A stretch of 64,000 bases of DNA from Alteromonas_E sp965248545. GTDB lineage: Bacteria > Pseudomonadota > Gammaproteobacteria > Enterobacterales > Alteromonadaceae. Both the position numbers and the translations under genes were made by a program. Shown here piece by piece: positions 49,087-58,168 of the stretch (positions are counted from its first letter, which is position 1; each line of letters starts with the position of its first letter). Below the pieces are notes generated by a model. That model ran no database searches. It was given only the letters and a program-made list of their open reading frames with translations, and had not been told where the DNA came from. The stretch spans positions 2,604,001 to 2,668,000 of the forward strand of contig OZ252110.1 of assembly GCA_965248545.1 (NCBI GenBank), read 5' to 3'.

Positions 49087-51828
49087 TTATCGTTTGACTG
49101 TTTTGAGTTTGACACGACGAACTGCCACACCGAACGCCAGCATTACCGTCCAAATTATCGGCATTGAACCGCCTGAACCACCATCTGAAGACGGCGTCGG
49201 CGTGGTAGTCGGTGCATTCACCGTAATCGTTACGCTATCGGTTGCACTGACCCCGAAGTCATCAGTCACCGTGAGCTCCAATGTTAACGAGCCTGCAGAT
49301 GCTGGCGCCGTGAAGCTTGGCGTTAAGCTGTCGGCGTTTTGCAGTGTTACAGTGCTACCAGCTGTTTGTTGCCAACTGAACGTAAGCGGTTTTTCTTCTG
49401 GGTCGGCGCCGGTTGCGGTAAGCGCGACTGATTGGCGCGTATTAACATTGCGATCTGCGCCGGCATCGGCTGTCGGAGCTTGGTTTGCTTCATCGTCTCT
49501 CAATGTCACTGCAAGAGATGATGTCTCTGCGAGTAAACCCGCATCAGAAGCGCTTAGGCTGATTGTGAAGGTCTCATCGCCTTCATTTTCAGTGTCATCA
49601 ACAATGGTTAACGTGATAGTTTTCGCGTCAGCATCACCGTCTGCCCAGCTCACAGTGCCACTGCCAACGTCTAGGTCGTCACCTACGGTCGCGTTGCCCG
49701 CTGAAACCGCGTAATTGACGCTTACAGATGAATCGGAACCACCGTTGCGGACAAGATTAAAACTCACACTACCATCGATTTCTTTCACCTCAGCACTGGC
49801 TTGTTCAAAGCCAATCACGCCCCGTTGAATACCTTCGCCGGCAATGGTTACAAACGCAGTGTTGTTTACCGTAATCGCGCCACCTTGCGGATTTGAAAGA
49901 CGAACGAACAACAATTCGTCTGGTTCATCATTGTTGTCAGTGCTCAGCGTCATCGGAATAGTTTTTGCCGCGCTGTCACCATTCGACCAATTCAACGTGC
50001 CATTGGTAAAGCTGACGTCACCACTGCGTGCTGATCCATAAATAATGTGATAATCAACACTCATTGATTGGCTGCCGCTCTTTTCAACCGTGAGCGCTAG
50101 GTCTGAACCTTCAGAACCGCTAAATTGTTGCTGGCTGAAACCTACCAGGTTGTCGCTGGTAGACTGTGTTTCATCTTTCAAGACATACAAGCCACCTTGA
50201 ATATCACTGGCTAAGATGATGCCACTAGGCAAGTAGGGATAAACGCCCCAATTACCGTTAAATGAAGGGTTATTGGAACTACCGAATGTATCAAAGAACC
50301 CCACTTGTTGAGGGTTCAGTGGATCGCTGATATCCAGAACCGTCACACCGCGTTCATAGTTTGACATGTAATAGCGGTTGCCCCGCACAAAACCGTTGTG
50401 GTCAATGGCGCGCGTCGGACCCACCCAAGATGACACCAAGGTCGGTGAGTTGAGATCGCTTATGTCGAAGAAATGCACGGTACTGTTGAGCCCGAAACGT
50501 TGCTCATCCAGTTCGTCGTGTAAAATTACGTATTGCTTGTCTTCACTCCACCAACCAGAATGCACATAAGCCGCGTTGGGGTAACTTTCGCTGCCGAGCT
50601 CAGTCGCAGCTGTTGAGCTTGAGTGATCCCACAGGCGCAATTCACTTTCATTGAAATCCAGCATTACATTACAGATACCGTTTTGCGCATTGACACAGTC
50701 GCGATCGGCACGGCCGTCGTCGATTAATAATGACGAAGCATCGTGGGTATAGTCAGAGCGTGTGGCACTCTCTAGTTCATAGCTCGCGGCTGGCAAACGT
50801 GGGTTTTTCAATTCAAAAGTACGCCACGCGCCGCCAAAGTTGTCGGTTCCGGTGGCGTGTAGCAGTGCCGCTCGACCGGGTAAAGCGGTGTTGGTTGTGT
50901 AATCTACGTTGCTGATATACACGTTATGCGCTTGAGAATCGTCTGTGGTACGCGTGACCAGCTCAATACTGTTGGGCAAATTGTTGAGATCGATGATTGT
51001 CAAACCTTCACTGACTGCGTCAGCGCCTGCATAGGCGTACGCTTTCCACCGGCGGTCAGCGTTTGAGTAGTATTGAAAGACTTTGATATCACGCCATGTT
51101 GTCGACTGTCCGCTCACTGAGCCGATCACGTCTGGGTTTTCTGCATCCGTCACATCGACAACGGCGATGCCACGACGCAATCCAATAATGGCGTACTCAC
51201 GCATGTCATTTAGATCAACGTGACCCCATATATCGTTTGCGGCGTTACTATTGGTCGGCAAACTTGATAAAGGAACGTGGCTCAGTAATGACAAATTGCT
51301 ACATTCAAAGCCACCGGCATTGCCATCCACACATTCAGCCGCTGGCTGGGCATTATTCATCAACTCAATTGCGTCGAGACTGAACGCTAGTTTAGTTTCG
51401 TCTATTCCTTTGCGGTCCGCAATTACGCTGAAGCCCTTTTGATAGAGCGCATCGGCATACTCGGGTGGTACACCGACTAGCACAGTATTAAAGCGATCAG
51501 GTTGCTGTATTTGATAATTATCCAACGTATCGAAGCCGCCGAGCACTGGCTGTAATTCAGACACGAGATAGAGCAACTCTTGCTCGGACGTAATACGATA
51601 TTGGCCTTGCGCTACTAAGATGTTGTCACCTTTATTGGCCTGTTGGACTGCGTAAGCGATACTTTTACAGGGACGAAAACGGTTGTTGCAGGCGCCAGTA
51701 TCGACACCATTCTCAGCCACAAAACGGGCTTTTTCTTTTTCGCTATGAGCCAGTGCTCCTTGACTGTTGATGCCTGCTACTAGCATCATGAGCAACCCAA
51801 ATGCAGTCCTGCGTGAAATATGAAGCAT
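49087..51828 (-). CDS. Choice-of-anchor B / Calx-beta surface protein, GlyGly-CTERM
   Basis: A 913-aa exported protein. Signal peptide to about residue 27 (GALAHSEKE). Residues 30-540 form a beta-propeller-like region of choice-of-anchor B proteins (LVIVD-like repeats such as AIIGLRRGIAVVDVTDAENP and RYYMSNYERGVTVLDISDP). Two Calx-beta domains follow (about 555-770), then a PKD/REJ-like domain (about 780-875). The C-terminus is a GlyGly-CTERM sorting signal: serine/glycine run, helix PIIWTVMLAFGVAV, then a basic tail. It should be cut by rhombosortase and moved to the outer surface. It is divergent from MbnP-MbnH with 66 bp between, a known neighbourhood for copper-related proteins. Confidence 0.85.
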   Translation of the reverse strand: MLHISRRTAFGLLMMLVAGINSQGALAHSEKEKARFVAENGVDTGACNNRFRPCKSIAYAVQQANKGDNILVAQGQYRITSEQELLYLVSELQPVLGGFDTLDNYQIQQPDRFNTVLVGVPPEYADALYQKGFSVIADRKGIDETKLAFSLDAIELMNNAQPAAECVDGNAGGFECSNLSLLSHVPLSSLPTNSNAANDIWGHVDLNDMREYAIIGLRRGIAVVDVTDAENPDVIGSVSGQSTTWRDIKVFQYYSNADRRWKAYAYAGADAVSEGLTIIDLNNLPNSIELVTRTTDDSQAHNVYISNVDYTTNTALPGRAALLHATGTDNFGGAWRTFELKNPRLPAASYELESATRSDYTHDASSLLIDDGRADRDCVNAQNGICNVMLDFNESELRLWDHSSSTAATELGSESYPNAAYVHSGWWSEDKQYVILHDELDEQRFGLNSTVHFFDISDLNSPTLVSSWVGPTRAIDHNGFVRGNRYYMSNYERGVTVLDISDPLNPQQVGFFDTFGSSNNPSFNGNWGVYPYLPSGIILASDIQGGLYVLKDETQSTSDNLVGFSQQQFSGSEGSDLALTVEKSGSQSMSVDYHIIYGSARSGDVSFTNGTLNWSNGDSAAKTIPMTLSTDNNDEPDELLFVRLSNPQGGAITVNNTAFVTIAGEGIQRGVIGFEQASAEVKEIDGSVSFNLVRNGGSDSSVSVNYAVSAGNATVGDDLDVGSGTVSWADGDADAKTITLTIVDDTENEGDETFTISLSASDAGLLAETSSLAVTLRDDEANQAPTADAGADRNVNTRQSVALTATGADPEEKPLTFSWQQTAGSTVTLQNADSLTPSFTAPASAGSLTLELTVTDDFGVSATDSVTITVNAPTTTPTPSSDGGSGGSMPIIWTVMLAFGVAVRRVKLKTVKR

Positions 51829-51894
51829 GATAAATCCTTGTCGCGCAATTAATCTAAACAGCGGGCTGATAAATTAACAGGAATTAACGAACGG

Positions 51895-52767
51895 ATGAAT
51901 AGCTGCGCTCAAAAAAGCATCGTAGCAAAAACGTGCTTTGTATCATTTTTTATACTCGTAGTTGGGCTACTAGGCTGTGCTCCAGCGCCTGAAGAGGCGA
52001 TAGACGGCGACTCCAAAGCGCAAACTGCAGGTGTTCAGCTAAGTTTCCAGCCAGTATTTAATGGCGCCGCAATTCAATGTGATAGTCAGCTACCGTTATC
52101 TGATCGCAGCTGGTCAATCGAACAGTTTGCACTGTTTGTGTCTTCTGTCGAGGTACTGCATAGCAATGGGCAACAGTGGAAGCCCATATCGTTTGTGCCT
52201 AATCCATGGCAAACCGAAAAGGTCGGCTTGTTATGGTTTAAATCACAGTGTTCTAATGAGTCCCCCAGCAACGCGGTTCTCCAGTTAGCGATGGACGATG
52301 AGCAATGGCAGCAAACTCGGGCGGTGAGATTTGAGTTAGGCGTTCCATTTGCATTGAACCACCTCAACCCGCTGACTCAACCTTCACCACTTAATTTACC
52401 CGATATGTTTTGGTCATGGCGAATGGGTTACAAGTTTTTACGCCTCGATATCCAAACCACTGATGAGCAAGAGCCACGCGCTTGGTCTTATCATTTGGGC
52501 AGTGTCGGATGTCAGAGTGCCTCTACGCTTCGACCGCCAGAACAGGCCTGTGTGCAACCTAACCGTTTCACACTTGACGTTCCAGTTGCTGCGCATTCTG
52601 CGCGCTTTAACCTCGATTTGAGCGCACTGCTAGCCGGTATCGATGTCGAATCTATGCCGGGCTGTATGTTTCATACGGGCGCAGAGACGAGCTGCGAAAT
52701 ACTCAGTACAAATGTGCAGCAAAACACCCTAGTGCACGAGTATGCTAACGGAGCAGGTCGTGAATAA
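51895..52767 (+). CDS. mbnP: MbnP-family lipoprotein, copper-binding type
   Basis: A 290-aa lipoprotein (signal peptide with lipobox LLGC, Cys28). The MbnP pattern is clear: VQLSFQPVFNGAAIQCDSQL near the N-terminus, SIEQFALFVSSVEVLHSNGQ, then the C-terminal SARFNLDLSALLAGIDV and PGCMFHTGAETSCEIL. MbnP proteins bind Cu(I), some using a kynurenine made from tryptophan by the partner di-heme enzyme MbnH. Tryptophans are present for this (WKPISFVPNPW, MFWSWRMGYK). The MbnH gene follows with overlap. Whether methanobactin is made cannot be concluded: no biosynthesis genes are here. Confidence 0.85.
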   Translation: MNSCAQKSIVAKTCFVSFFILVVGLLGCAPAPEEAIDGDSKAQTAGVQLSFQPVFNGAAIQCDSQLPLSDRSWSIEQFALFVSSVEVLHSNGQQWKPISFVPNPWQTEKVGLLWFKSQCSNESPSNAVLQLAMDDEQWQQTRAVRFELGVPFALNHLNPLTQPSPLNLPDMFWSWRMGYKFLRLDIQTTDEQEPRAWSYHLGSVGCQSASTLRPPEQACVQPNRFTLDVPVAAHSARFNLDLSALLAGIDVESMPGCMFHTGAETSCEILSTNVQQNTLVHEYANGAGRE

Positions 52768-53884
52768 ATTCAAACTCGGGTGGCTTATCGCATGTGTGCC
52801 GATATTGTGGAGTTGCAATCCGGCCCCAGAGCCCTACGCGTGGCAAATACCGGATGGTTTCCCAACCCCAAATGTGCCGCAAGACAACCCTATGTCGGAT
52901 GCCAAAGTCGAGTTAGGCAAGGCACTATTTTTTGAACCCGCGTTGTCGGGCAACGGGGCAATGAGTTGCTCAACCTGTCATTTACCTGAACACGCTTTCA
53001 GTGAGCCTCGCACAACCTCCTCAGGTTCAACCGGTGATCACGTCAGACGCAACGCGATGGCTTTGGTCAACGTGGCTTACAACGGTAACTTAACATGGGC
53101 GCACAATGGCCTGACAAGCATTGAGCAACAGTTAATGATTCCATTATTCAATGAACACCCAGTTGAAATGGGTATAACGGGCAACGAACAGCGTGTTTTG
53201 GCTCGCTTCGATACTGAGGACTACCATACATTGTTTGCGCAGGCATTCGGGGATGACGCAATCACATGGGACCGCATTGTGAAGGGACTGGCCAGTTATG
53301 TACGCAGTTTAACGTCGTTTAATTCGCGCTTTGATGATTATGCGTATCGGCAGGATGACAGTGCGTTGTCTGCGTCTGAACTACGAGGCATGGAGCTGTT
53401 TTTCTCTGAACGCTTAGAGTGTTTCCATTGTCACGGAGGGTTTAATTTTACCCAATCGAGCCAACATGCATTTCAACAGCTTGATTTGCGGCCTTTTCAT
53501 AACACCGGGCTATACAACGTCAATGGCGAAGGGGCTTACCCTGATTCGGACCAAGGCCTTATCGAAATCACTCTTGATCCAAAAGACATGGGGCGCTTCA
53601 GAGCGCCAACGTTGCGCAATATAGCGCTGACTGCACCCTACATGCACGATGGTTCGCTAGCCACCCTAGATGCTGTTATTGCATTCTATGCAGCAGGTGG
53701 TTTAGGCGAGGGGGCTTCCAGCCCAATTAAGAGCCCATTCATGACGGGGTTTGTGCTCACGCCAGAAGAACATGACGACCTCAAGGCGTTCTTACATAGC
53801 CTAACTGACCCTGAGTTTATTGAGTCAAGTCAAACCCATGCGCCAATTAATCCGCCAAAAGTAAATCTATCGGCGGCCAACTAG
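52742..53884 (+). CDS. mbnH: MbnH-like di-heme enzyme (cytochrome c peroxidase family)
   Basis: A 380-aa di-heme c-type protein; the GTG at 52760 with GGAG six bases upstream is a better start and gives 374 aa with the lipoprotein-like leader WLIACVPILWSC. Two CXXCH haem sites occur: MSCSTCHLPEHAFSEPR and ECFHCHGGFN. A third conserved part is FRAPTLRNIALTAPYMHDG with the distal haem ligands of the MauG/MbnH type. It oxidises a tryptophan of MbnP to kynurenine in the family prototype. It overlaps mbnP by 26 bases (8 with the GTG start), so the two are co-translated. Confidence 0.88.
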   Translation: MLTEQVVNKFKLGWLIACVPILWSCNPAPEPYAWQIPDGFPTPNVPQDNPMSDAKVELGKALFFEPALSGNGAMSCSTCHLPEHAFSEPRTTSSGSTGDHVRRNAMALVNVAYNGNLTWAHNGLTSIEQQLMIPLFNEHPVEMGITGNEQRVLARFDTEDYHTLFAQAFGDDAITWDRIVKGLASYVRSLTSFNSRFDDYAYRQDDSALSASELRGMELFFSERLECFHCHGGFNFTQSSQHAFQQLDLRPFHNTGLYNVNGEGAYPDSDQGLIEITLDPKDMGRFRAPTLRNIALTAPYMHDGSLATLDAVIAFYAAGGLGEGASSPIKSPFMTGFVLTPEEHDDLKAFLHSLTDPEFIESSQTHAPINPPKVNLSAAN

Positions 53885-53953
53885 TGCATCGGCTAATTTT
53901 CTTTGCTATCTTCGAGATGTTAAACAGCAAAATCGTGTGTGGAGACAACAACA

Positions 53954-54283
53954 ATGACTGAGAAGCCGTTTCTAGTTAGCGGACGCAACACATTAATTCA
54001 TAAGATCCGTAAGCTCGACCTTCTGGTTTTAAATGGCGAAGACTATCCAGCAATCGTCGTAACCCATAGAGGGATTAAACAATACGAGGGCAAAATCCCT
54101 GATAATAAGCGCGAAGCAAAAATGATGGACATGGAGCTGGTCGACGTTACGTTGGGCGACGTTTTTGGTGACGAGAAGACGCTTATTTTCATTCAGACGC
54201 TGAACGGTAAAGAGTACAAAATCGATTACTCAAAAGTCGGTACGCCGCTATTCATCAAAATTCACCAAGATAGCGCATTCTAA
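53954..54283 (+). CDS. Conserved small protein, function unknown
   Basis: A 109-aa soluble protein. The ATG at 53954 has GGAG nine bases before it; the GTG at 53939 would contain this site and is rejected. No signal peptide or known motif. Two similar strand-rich halves with charged loops (KIRKLDLLVLNGEDYPAIVV, KTLIFIQTLNGKEYKIDYSK) suggest a small beta fold. It follows mbnH after 69 bp but has its own terminator-like hairpin at 54291-54315, so is probably its own unit. Confidence 0.6.
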   Translation: MTEKPFLVSGRNTLIHKIRKLDLLVLNGEDYPAIVVTHRGIKQYEGKIPDNKREAKMMDMELVDVTLGDVFGDEKTLIFIQTLNGKEYKIDYSKVGTPLFIKIHQDSAF

Positions 54284-54290
54284 TTCCACT

Positions 54291-54315
54291 AGGTGGTGCC
54301 GTTCCTGCGCCACCT
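54291..54315 (+). terminator. Terminator-like hairpin after the 109-aa gene
   Basis: AGGTGGTGC (54291-54299) and GCGCCACCT (54307-54315) pair, one T-G included, with loop CGTTCCT. ATTTCC follows, a weak T-rich tail. Confidence 0.6.
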
Positions 54316-54560
54316 ATTTCCTCTGTAATTTTCTTCAATTTTTCACACTTTCGTGAGGCTCATTCAGAGCGGCGCGTTACAAAGTGTGTCTATTTTCGGC
54401 TAAATAGCAGCCCCGAACGATAACTTATCGCTCGATTTTGGTACTTAATCGCCCCACCTCAAATAAGCGTAAGTCAGCGTAAATCACAGGCTTTCGCTGA
54501 AAAGCTGTTCTAGTGTTCGAACTGCACCTATCTCCCATTGTGCCAAAAGAGGAAAGAACG

Positions 54561-54896
54561 ATGAGAACGTCAATTAAACGCTTAATTTTATCTGTAACTG
54601 CAACGTCAGCCTTGCTGCTTGCCCCTTCAATTCATGCGGCACCAATGGATGCTGCACTAGAGAAAGATCTGGTTAACATTTGCGAAGCGCTAAAGAGTGA
54701 CAGTAAATTAAATCTGCATCGCGCAATTAAGAAAAGTCGTGTCAGCTATCGCCAAGTAGAAGAAGGCCTCGTTTGTAACGGCGAGTCTGCACGCGAATTC
54801 GCATTAACACATAATGCAACAACCACAGCTGGTTTACTGGACAAGCATGCGCGCGCCAATAATGGCGTTCTGACCGCACGTCGCTTTAAAGAGTAA
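54561..54896 (+). CDS. Exported DUF3718-family protein
   Basis: A 111-aa protein. The start ATG at 54561 has AGAGGAAAG upstream; the longer frame from 54513 has no site. Signal peptide MRTSIKRLILSVTATSALLL with cleavage near IHAAPMD. The mature part holds two cysteines (NICEALKSDS and EGLVCNGESAREFA) that probably form a disulphide; this arrangement fits DUF3718 proteins of Alteromonadales. Periplasmic, function unknown. The following 200 bp are non-coding and end in a terminator. Confidence 0.72.
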   Translation: MRTSIKRLILSVTATSALLLAPSIHAAPMDAALEKDLVNICEALKSDSKLNLHRAIKKSRVSYRQVEEGLVCNGESAREFALTHNATTTAGLLDKHARANNGVLTARRFKE

Positions 54897-55052
54897 ACAG
54901 CTAGACCCTAATTTGGGACGCTTTGTCCCACTAGTCAGTAAGTTCGTCACAGTTGCAACGTTTTACAAAGGTGATGGACTACACTGAAACCGTCGGAGTA
55001 GTGACCCGACCAATACATATAGCAGTAGGTGTGTATTAATTCCTGGTAACTT

Positions 55053-55083
55053 GGGCTGGATGGTAACGTTCAGCCCGTTTTTT
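55053..55083 (+). terminator. Intrinsic terminator 26 bp before the LytTR regulator
   Basis: GGGCTG (55053-55058), 12-base loop, CAGCCC (55071-55076), then G and six T residues (55078-55083). It may end the upstream DUF3718 transcript, which stops 156 bp earlier, or act as an attenuator in the leader of the LytTR gene. Confidence 0.75.
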
Positions 55084-55108
55084 ACCTTAATGGAGACGTA
55101 AATTTGAC

Positions 55109-55885
55109 ATGTATTCATTTCTGATTGTTGACGATGAATCATTAGCAAGGCAGGGACTCGCCATCCAATTGGAGCGCTGCAATGCAGAGCATCGTATTGT
55201 GAGCAGCGGTGACCCCCAAGAAGCATTCGGTATTCTCAAAAAAATCCACGTAGACGCCATTTTTCTCGACATTGAACTCCCAGGTATTAGCGGCTTTGGT
55301 TTTCTCGACCAGCTTCAGCGACAACAGGGCATTACGCCACCGGTAATATTCACCACGGGACATGTTGAGTTCGCGTTAAAAGCATTTGAATATCCCGTCC
55401 TGGATTATTTGTTGAAACCGGTCAGTAATGAGCATTTGACTCGCGCTCTTAACAAGTTGGATTTTTGGTACCACCAACAAAATGAAACGCCCCAACAATC
55501 CAATACATACGGGAATAATGGCCATTCACACTCGAATGACGAAAAAACCTTAAGTCTCAAAAATGGTACGTCGTGGCTACAGTTGCCGGTCAGCGATATT
55601 TTTTGGATTGAGGCGGCGGGTGACTACATGTGCATTCACACCCGGCAAGAAAATCATATCATCCGTACCACCTTGCGTTGCCTCGAGCAACAACTGCGGG
55701 AATATCGGTTTGTACGCATCAATCGCTCTTCATTGGTGAATCTCAACAATGTAGTCTCATGCAAACCGTCGAAGAATGGCAGTTATGAAGTCTTGCTTAG
55801 CGATCAGCAAGCGTTGAGGGTAAGCCGAAAGTATAAAATGCTGATGGACGAAGCCAGTGAGTCAGCACTTCAGACTAATGGATGA
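55109..55885 (+). CDS. LytTR-family response regulator
   Basis: A 258-aa regulator with an intact receiver (acidic pair in LIVDDES, phospho-acceptor in AIFLDIELPGISG, Lys in LLKPVSN) and a C-terminal LytTR domain (about 150-250; IFWIEAAGDYMCIHTRQENH, TTLRCLEQQL, VRINRSSLVNL). LytTR proteins of the LytR/AlgR group commonly control lrgAB, and the cidA/lrgA-type and lrgB genes follow 56 bp downstream. No LytS-like sensor kinase is next to it. Contrast with the other LytTR gene at 15354-16148, whose receiver is degenerate. Confidence 0.93.
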   Translation: MYSFLIVDDESLARQGLAIQLERCNAEHRIVSSGDPQEAFGILKKIHVDAIFLDIELPGISGFGFLDQLQRQQGITPPVIFTTGHVEFALKAFEYPVLDYLLKPVSNEHLTRALNKLDFWYHQQNETPQQSNTYGNNGHSHSNDEKTLSLKNGTSWLQLPVSDIFWIEAAGDYMCIHTRQENHIIRTTLRCLEQQLREYRFVRINRSSLVNLNNVVSCKPSKNGSYEVLLSDQQALRVSRKYKMLMDEASESALQTNG

Positions 55886-55941
55886 CTGTTCAGGCTGGTA
55901 AAAGTTGGCTAGGATGAAACCTGTTCGTTCTTGCCAACTGG

Positions 55942-56316
55942 TTGCATATGCCTGCTTTTGTGCGTGACATTTTTCGGTTGAGCTTCAATCTGCTGCTCAT
56001 ATTTATCTGTTATGTTGCCGGTATCTGGTTATCTCCAGCGCTACCGTTCGTCGTGCCAGCGCCGCTAATCGGTATGCTGTTGCTCCTGGTGTTACTGGCG
56101 CTCAGAGGTCAAGTTTCTTCATCTATGGGTCGTGTCTCGCGACCTTTGCTTAATCACATGGCGTTATTTTTTGTCCCCTTGGTGGTCGGGGTCTGGCAGT
56201 TTCGCGATGTTTTTATTCAACACTGGGTGGCTATGGCGTTAGTCATCGTCGTGAGTACGATTGTGAGTTTTGTGTTGGTTGCATTACTGGCTAAATATTG
56301 CGTAAAAGAGCAATAG
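55942..56316 (+). CDS. lrgA: CidA/LrgA-family membrane protein
   Basis: A 124-aa protein with four hydrophobic helices and the family segments YVAGIWLSPALPFVVPAPLI, GMLLLLVLLAL and NHMALFFVPLVVGV. CidA/LrgA proteins are holin-like partners of LrgB that affect murein hydrolysis and pyruvate or metabolite export. It ends one base before the lrgB start, and the LytTR regulator precedes it, matching LytSR-LrgAB logic. Confidence 0.9.
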   Translation: MHMPAFVRDIFRLSFNLLLIFICYVAGIWLSPALPFVVPAPLIGMLLLLVLLALRGQVSSSMGRVSRPLLNHMALFFVPLVVGVWQFRDVFIQHWVAMALVIVVSTIVSFVLVALLAKYCVKEQ

Positions 56317-56317
56317 C

Positions 56318-57007
56318 ATGGCAGCCCAACCGCTCTACCCAATCGCTATTTGGTCTGGACTTACATTGTTTGCGTATTTTGTTGGCTTGATCGTCTACCG
56401 CCGCGCGGGTGGGCAACCGTTGCTGCACCCGATCATCACTGCATCACTAATTCTCGGTGTACTGCTGTGGCAAAGTAATGTCACAGTTGTTGATTACCAG
56501 CACTACACAACTCTGATAACCCATTTACTCGGCCCTGCAACGGTTGCGCTGGCGATCCCACTGTATAATCAATTAAAGGTTGTCGCGCGTTTGGGGTGGC
56601 GAATGCTAATCCCGATTTTGAGCGGTGGGGTAATCGCGCCGGTGTTGGCTTGGCTCGCTGTGTGGCTAGTGATGGATAATACGCAAATAGAGATGACGGT
56701 GTTGAGTAAATCGATTACCACACCATTAGCGATAGAGGTCACTCGGGCGATCGGGGGTATTCCCGATCTTGCTGCGGTGATAGTGATCACGACGGGCATC
56801 ATCGGCGCGATCGCGGCACCACTGATTTTTCGCCTGTTGAGTATTCAGAACGATCAAGTGAAAGGTATTGCGCTTGGTACCGTTGCACACGCAATTGGCA
56901 CCGCATCGGCCATTCGTATGAGTGAAACCACAGCCGCACTAGCGTCAACTGCTTTGTGTTTAAACGGCGTTTTTACCGCGCTGCTATTACCGCTATTATA
57001 TGGGTAA
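56318..57007 (+). CDS. lrgB: LrgB-family membrane protein
   Basis: A 229-aa membrane protein of the LrgB family, with LHPIITASLILGVLLW, the region HLLGPATVALAIPLYNQ, and the conserved late segment SITTPLAIEVTRAIGGIPDL, then GTVAHAIGTASAIRMSE. It acts with the LrgA-like protein at the inner membrane, in antiholin-type control or in small-molecule export. Two-gene operon with lrgA. Confidence 0.92.
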   Translation: MAAQPLYPIAIWSGLTLFAYFVGLIVYRRAGGQPLLHPIITASLILGVLLWQSNVTVVDYQHYTTLITHLLGPATVALAIPLYNQLKVVARLGWRMLIPILSGGVIAPVLAWLAVWLVMDNTQIEMTVLSKSITTPLAIEVTRAIGGIPDLAAVIVITTGIIGAIAAPLIFRLLSIQNDQVKGIALGTVAHAIGTASAIRMSETTAALASTALCLNGVFTALLLPLLYG

Positions 57008-57175
57008 GCCCGCGACTTGGGTTAAAGCATTGCGGGCTTGCGCCGTTATATTACGGGAGCGATGCATGAAGTGACAAAGTCTTATTGGCAAAAGTGTTGC
57101 TTTCGTCTAATACTTAGGCTGTATCGGCAAACTCTTAGCTCGTTTTTCCATCTGAAGTAAAGGTATCCAATAACG

Positions 57176-58165
57176 ATGTATTCAGTTTTGATCTGTGATG
57201 ACTCCCTCGTTGCGCGCAAGCAGGTCGCGAAGTGCTTGCCTCAAGATTGGGAAGTCGGCGTTCACTTTGCCAAGCATGGCCGCGAAGCGATCGAGGCCTT
57301 ACAGTCTGGTAAAGGACAAGTGCTATTACTGGACTTAAATATGCCCGTGATGGACGGTTACGAGACGTTAAAAGCAATCCAGAAACAAGGATTGAATACT
57401 AAAGTGGTTGTCATTTCGGGTGACATTCAACCCGAAGCACATGAGCGAGTGATGAGTCTCGGTGCATTGGATTTTATTAAGAAGCCAGTTAATGCCGCTG
57501 TGTTGCAACAGGTCTTAACGGTAAACAACGTGCTCACCCCGCAGGTAGAGGAGGAGCCCACACCTGAGCTTGATCCCGAAATTCGTGACTGTTATCAAGA
57601 AATCACGAATATCGCGATGGGACAAGCTGGCGATCACCTTGCCAGAATCATGAACGTGTTTGTTGAATTGCCAATTCCCAATGTGAATTTAATCGAAGTC
57701 AGCGAATTGCATATGATGCTGTCGGATATTGAACTCCACGAGCAAGTTTCAGCCGTGTGTCAGGGCTTTTTAGGACCGGGCGTTAGCGGCGAGGCCTTGT
57801 GTATCCTAAGTGATTCTAGCTTTGGCGACGTTGCGAAAATTCTTAACATCAGCGGTGATGTCGATGACCAGCTCCAGCTTGAGGTGTTAATGGATGCAGC
57901 CAGTTTATTGATTGGTACCTGTTTAACCGGGCTTGCCAATCAAATGGACTTGAGTTTCAGCCAAGGTCATCCCGTGGTGCTAGGGCAACACCAGAGCGTC
58001 GCTGATATCATTAGCGCAAATAAAATGAAATGGAAACGCACCTTAGCGATCGAGTTGAGCTACGGTTTGGAAGGGTACAATGTGCAATGTGATCTGGTTT
58101 TACTGTTTACGGAAGATTCGATGACGACGATGAACAGCAAGCTAGCGCATTTGTTGGAGGATTGA
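57176..58165 (+). CDS. Receiver-CheC fusion response regulator
   Basis: A 329-aa cytoplasmic protein. The receiver (about 1-120) is intact: acidic pair in LICDDSL, phospho-acceptor in LLLDLNMPVMDGYE, Lys in DFIKKPVN. After a short acidic linker (EEEPTPELDPE) a CheC/CheX-like domain spans about 137-320, with EITNIAMGQAGDHLARIM and VLMDAASLLIGTCLTGLANQ, the two Glu/Asp-Asn helices that dephosphorylate CheY in this family. It could be a self-regulated phosphatase or a signalling adaptor. A PAS protein follows after three bases. Confidence 0.85.
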   Translation: MYSVLICDDSLVARKQVAKCLPQDWEVGVHFAKHGREAIEALQSGKGQVLLLDLNMPVMDGYETLKAIQKQGLNTKVVVISGDIQPEAHERVMSLGALDFIKKPVNAAVLQQVLTVNNVLTPQVEEEPTPELDPEIRDCYQEITNIAMGQAGDHLARIMNVFVELPIPNVNLIEVSELHMMLSDIELHEQVSAVCQGFLGPGVSGEALCILSDSSFGDVAKILNISGDVDDQLQLEVLMDAASLLIGTCLTGLANQMDLSFSQGHPVVLGQHQSVADIISANKMKWKRTLAIELSYGLEGYNVQCDLVLLFTEDSMTTMNSKLAHLLED

Positions 58166-58168
58166 TGT

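Noticed and set aside
49094..49714. 206-aa open frame opposite the Calx-beta protein
   Set aside because: Antisense to conserved Calx-beta and PKD codons; its translation is Val/Ser/Ala-rich and has no family match.
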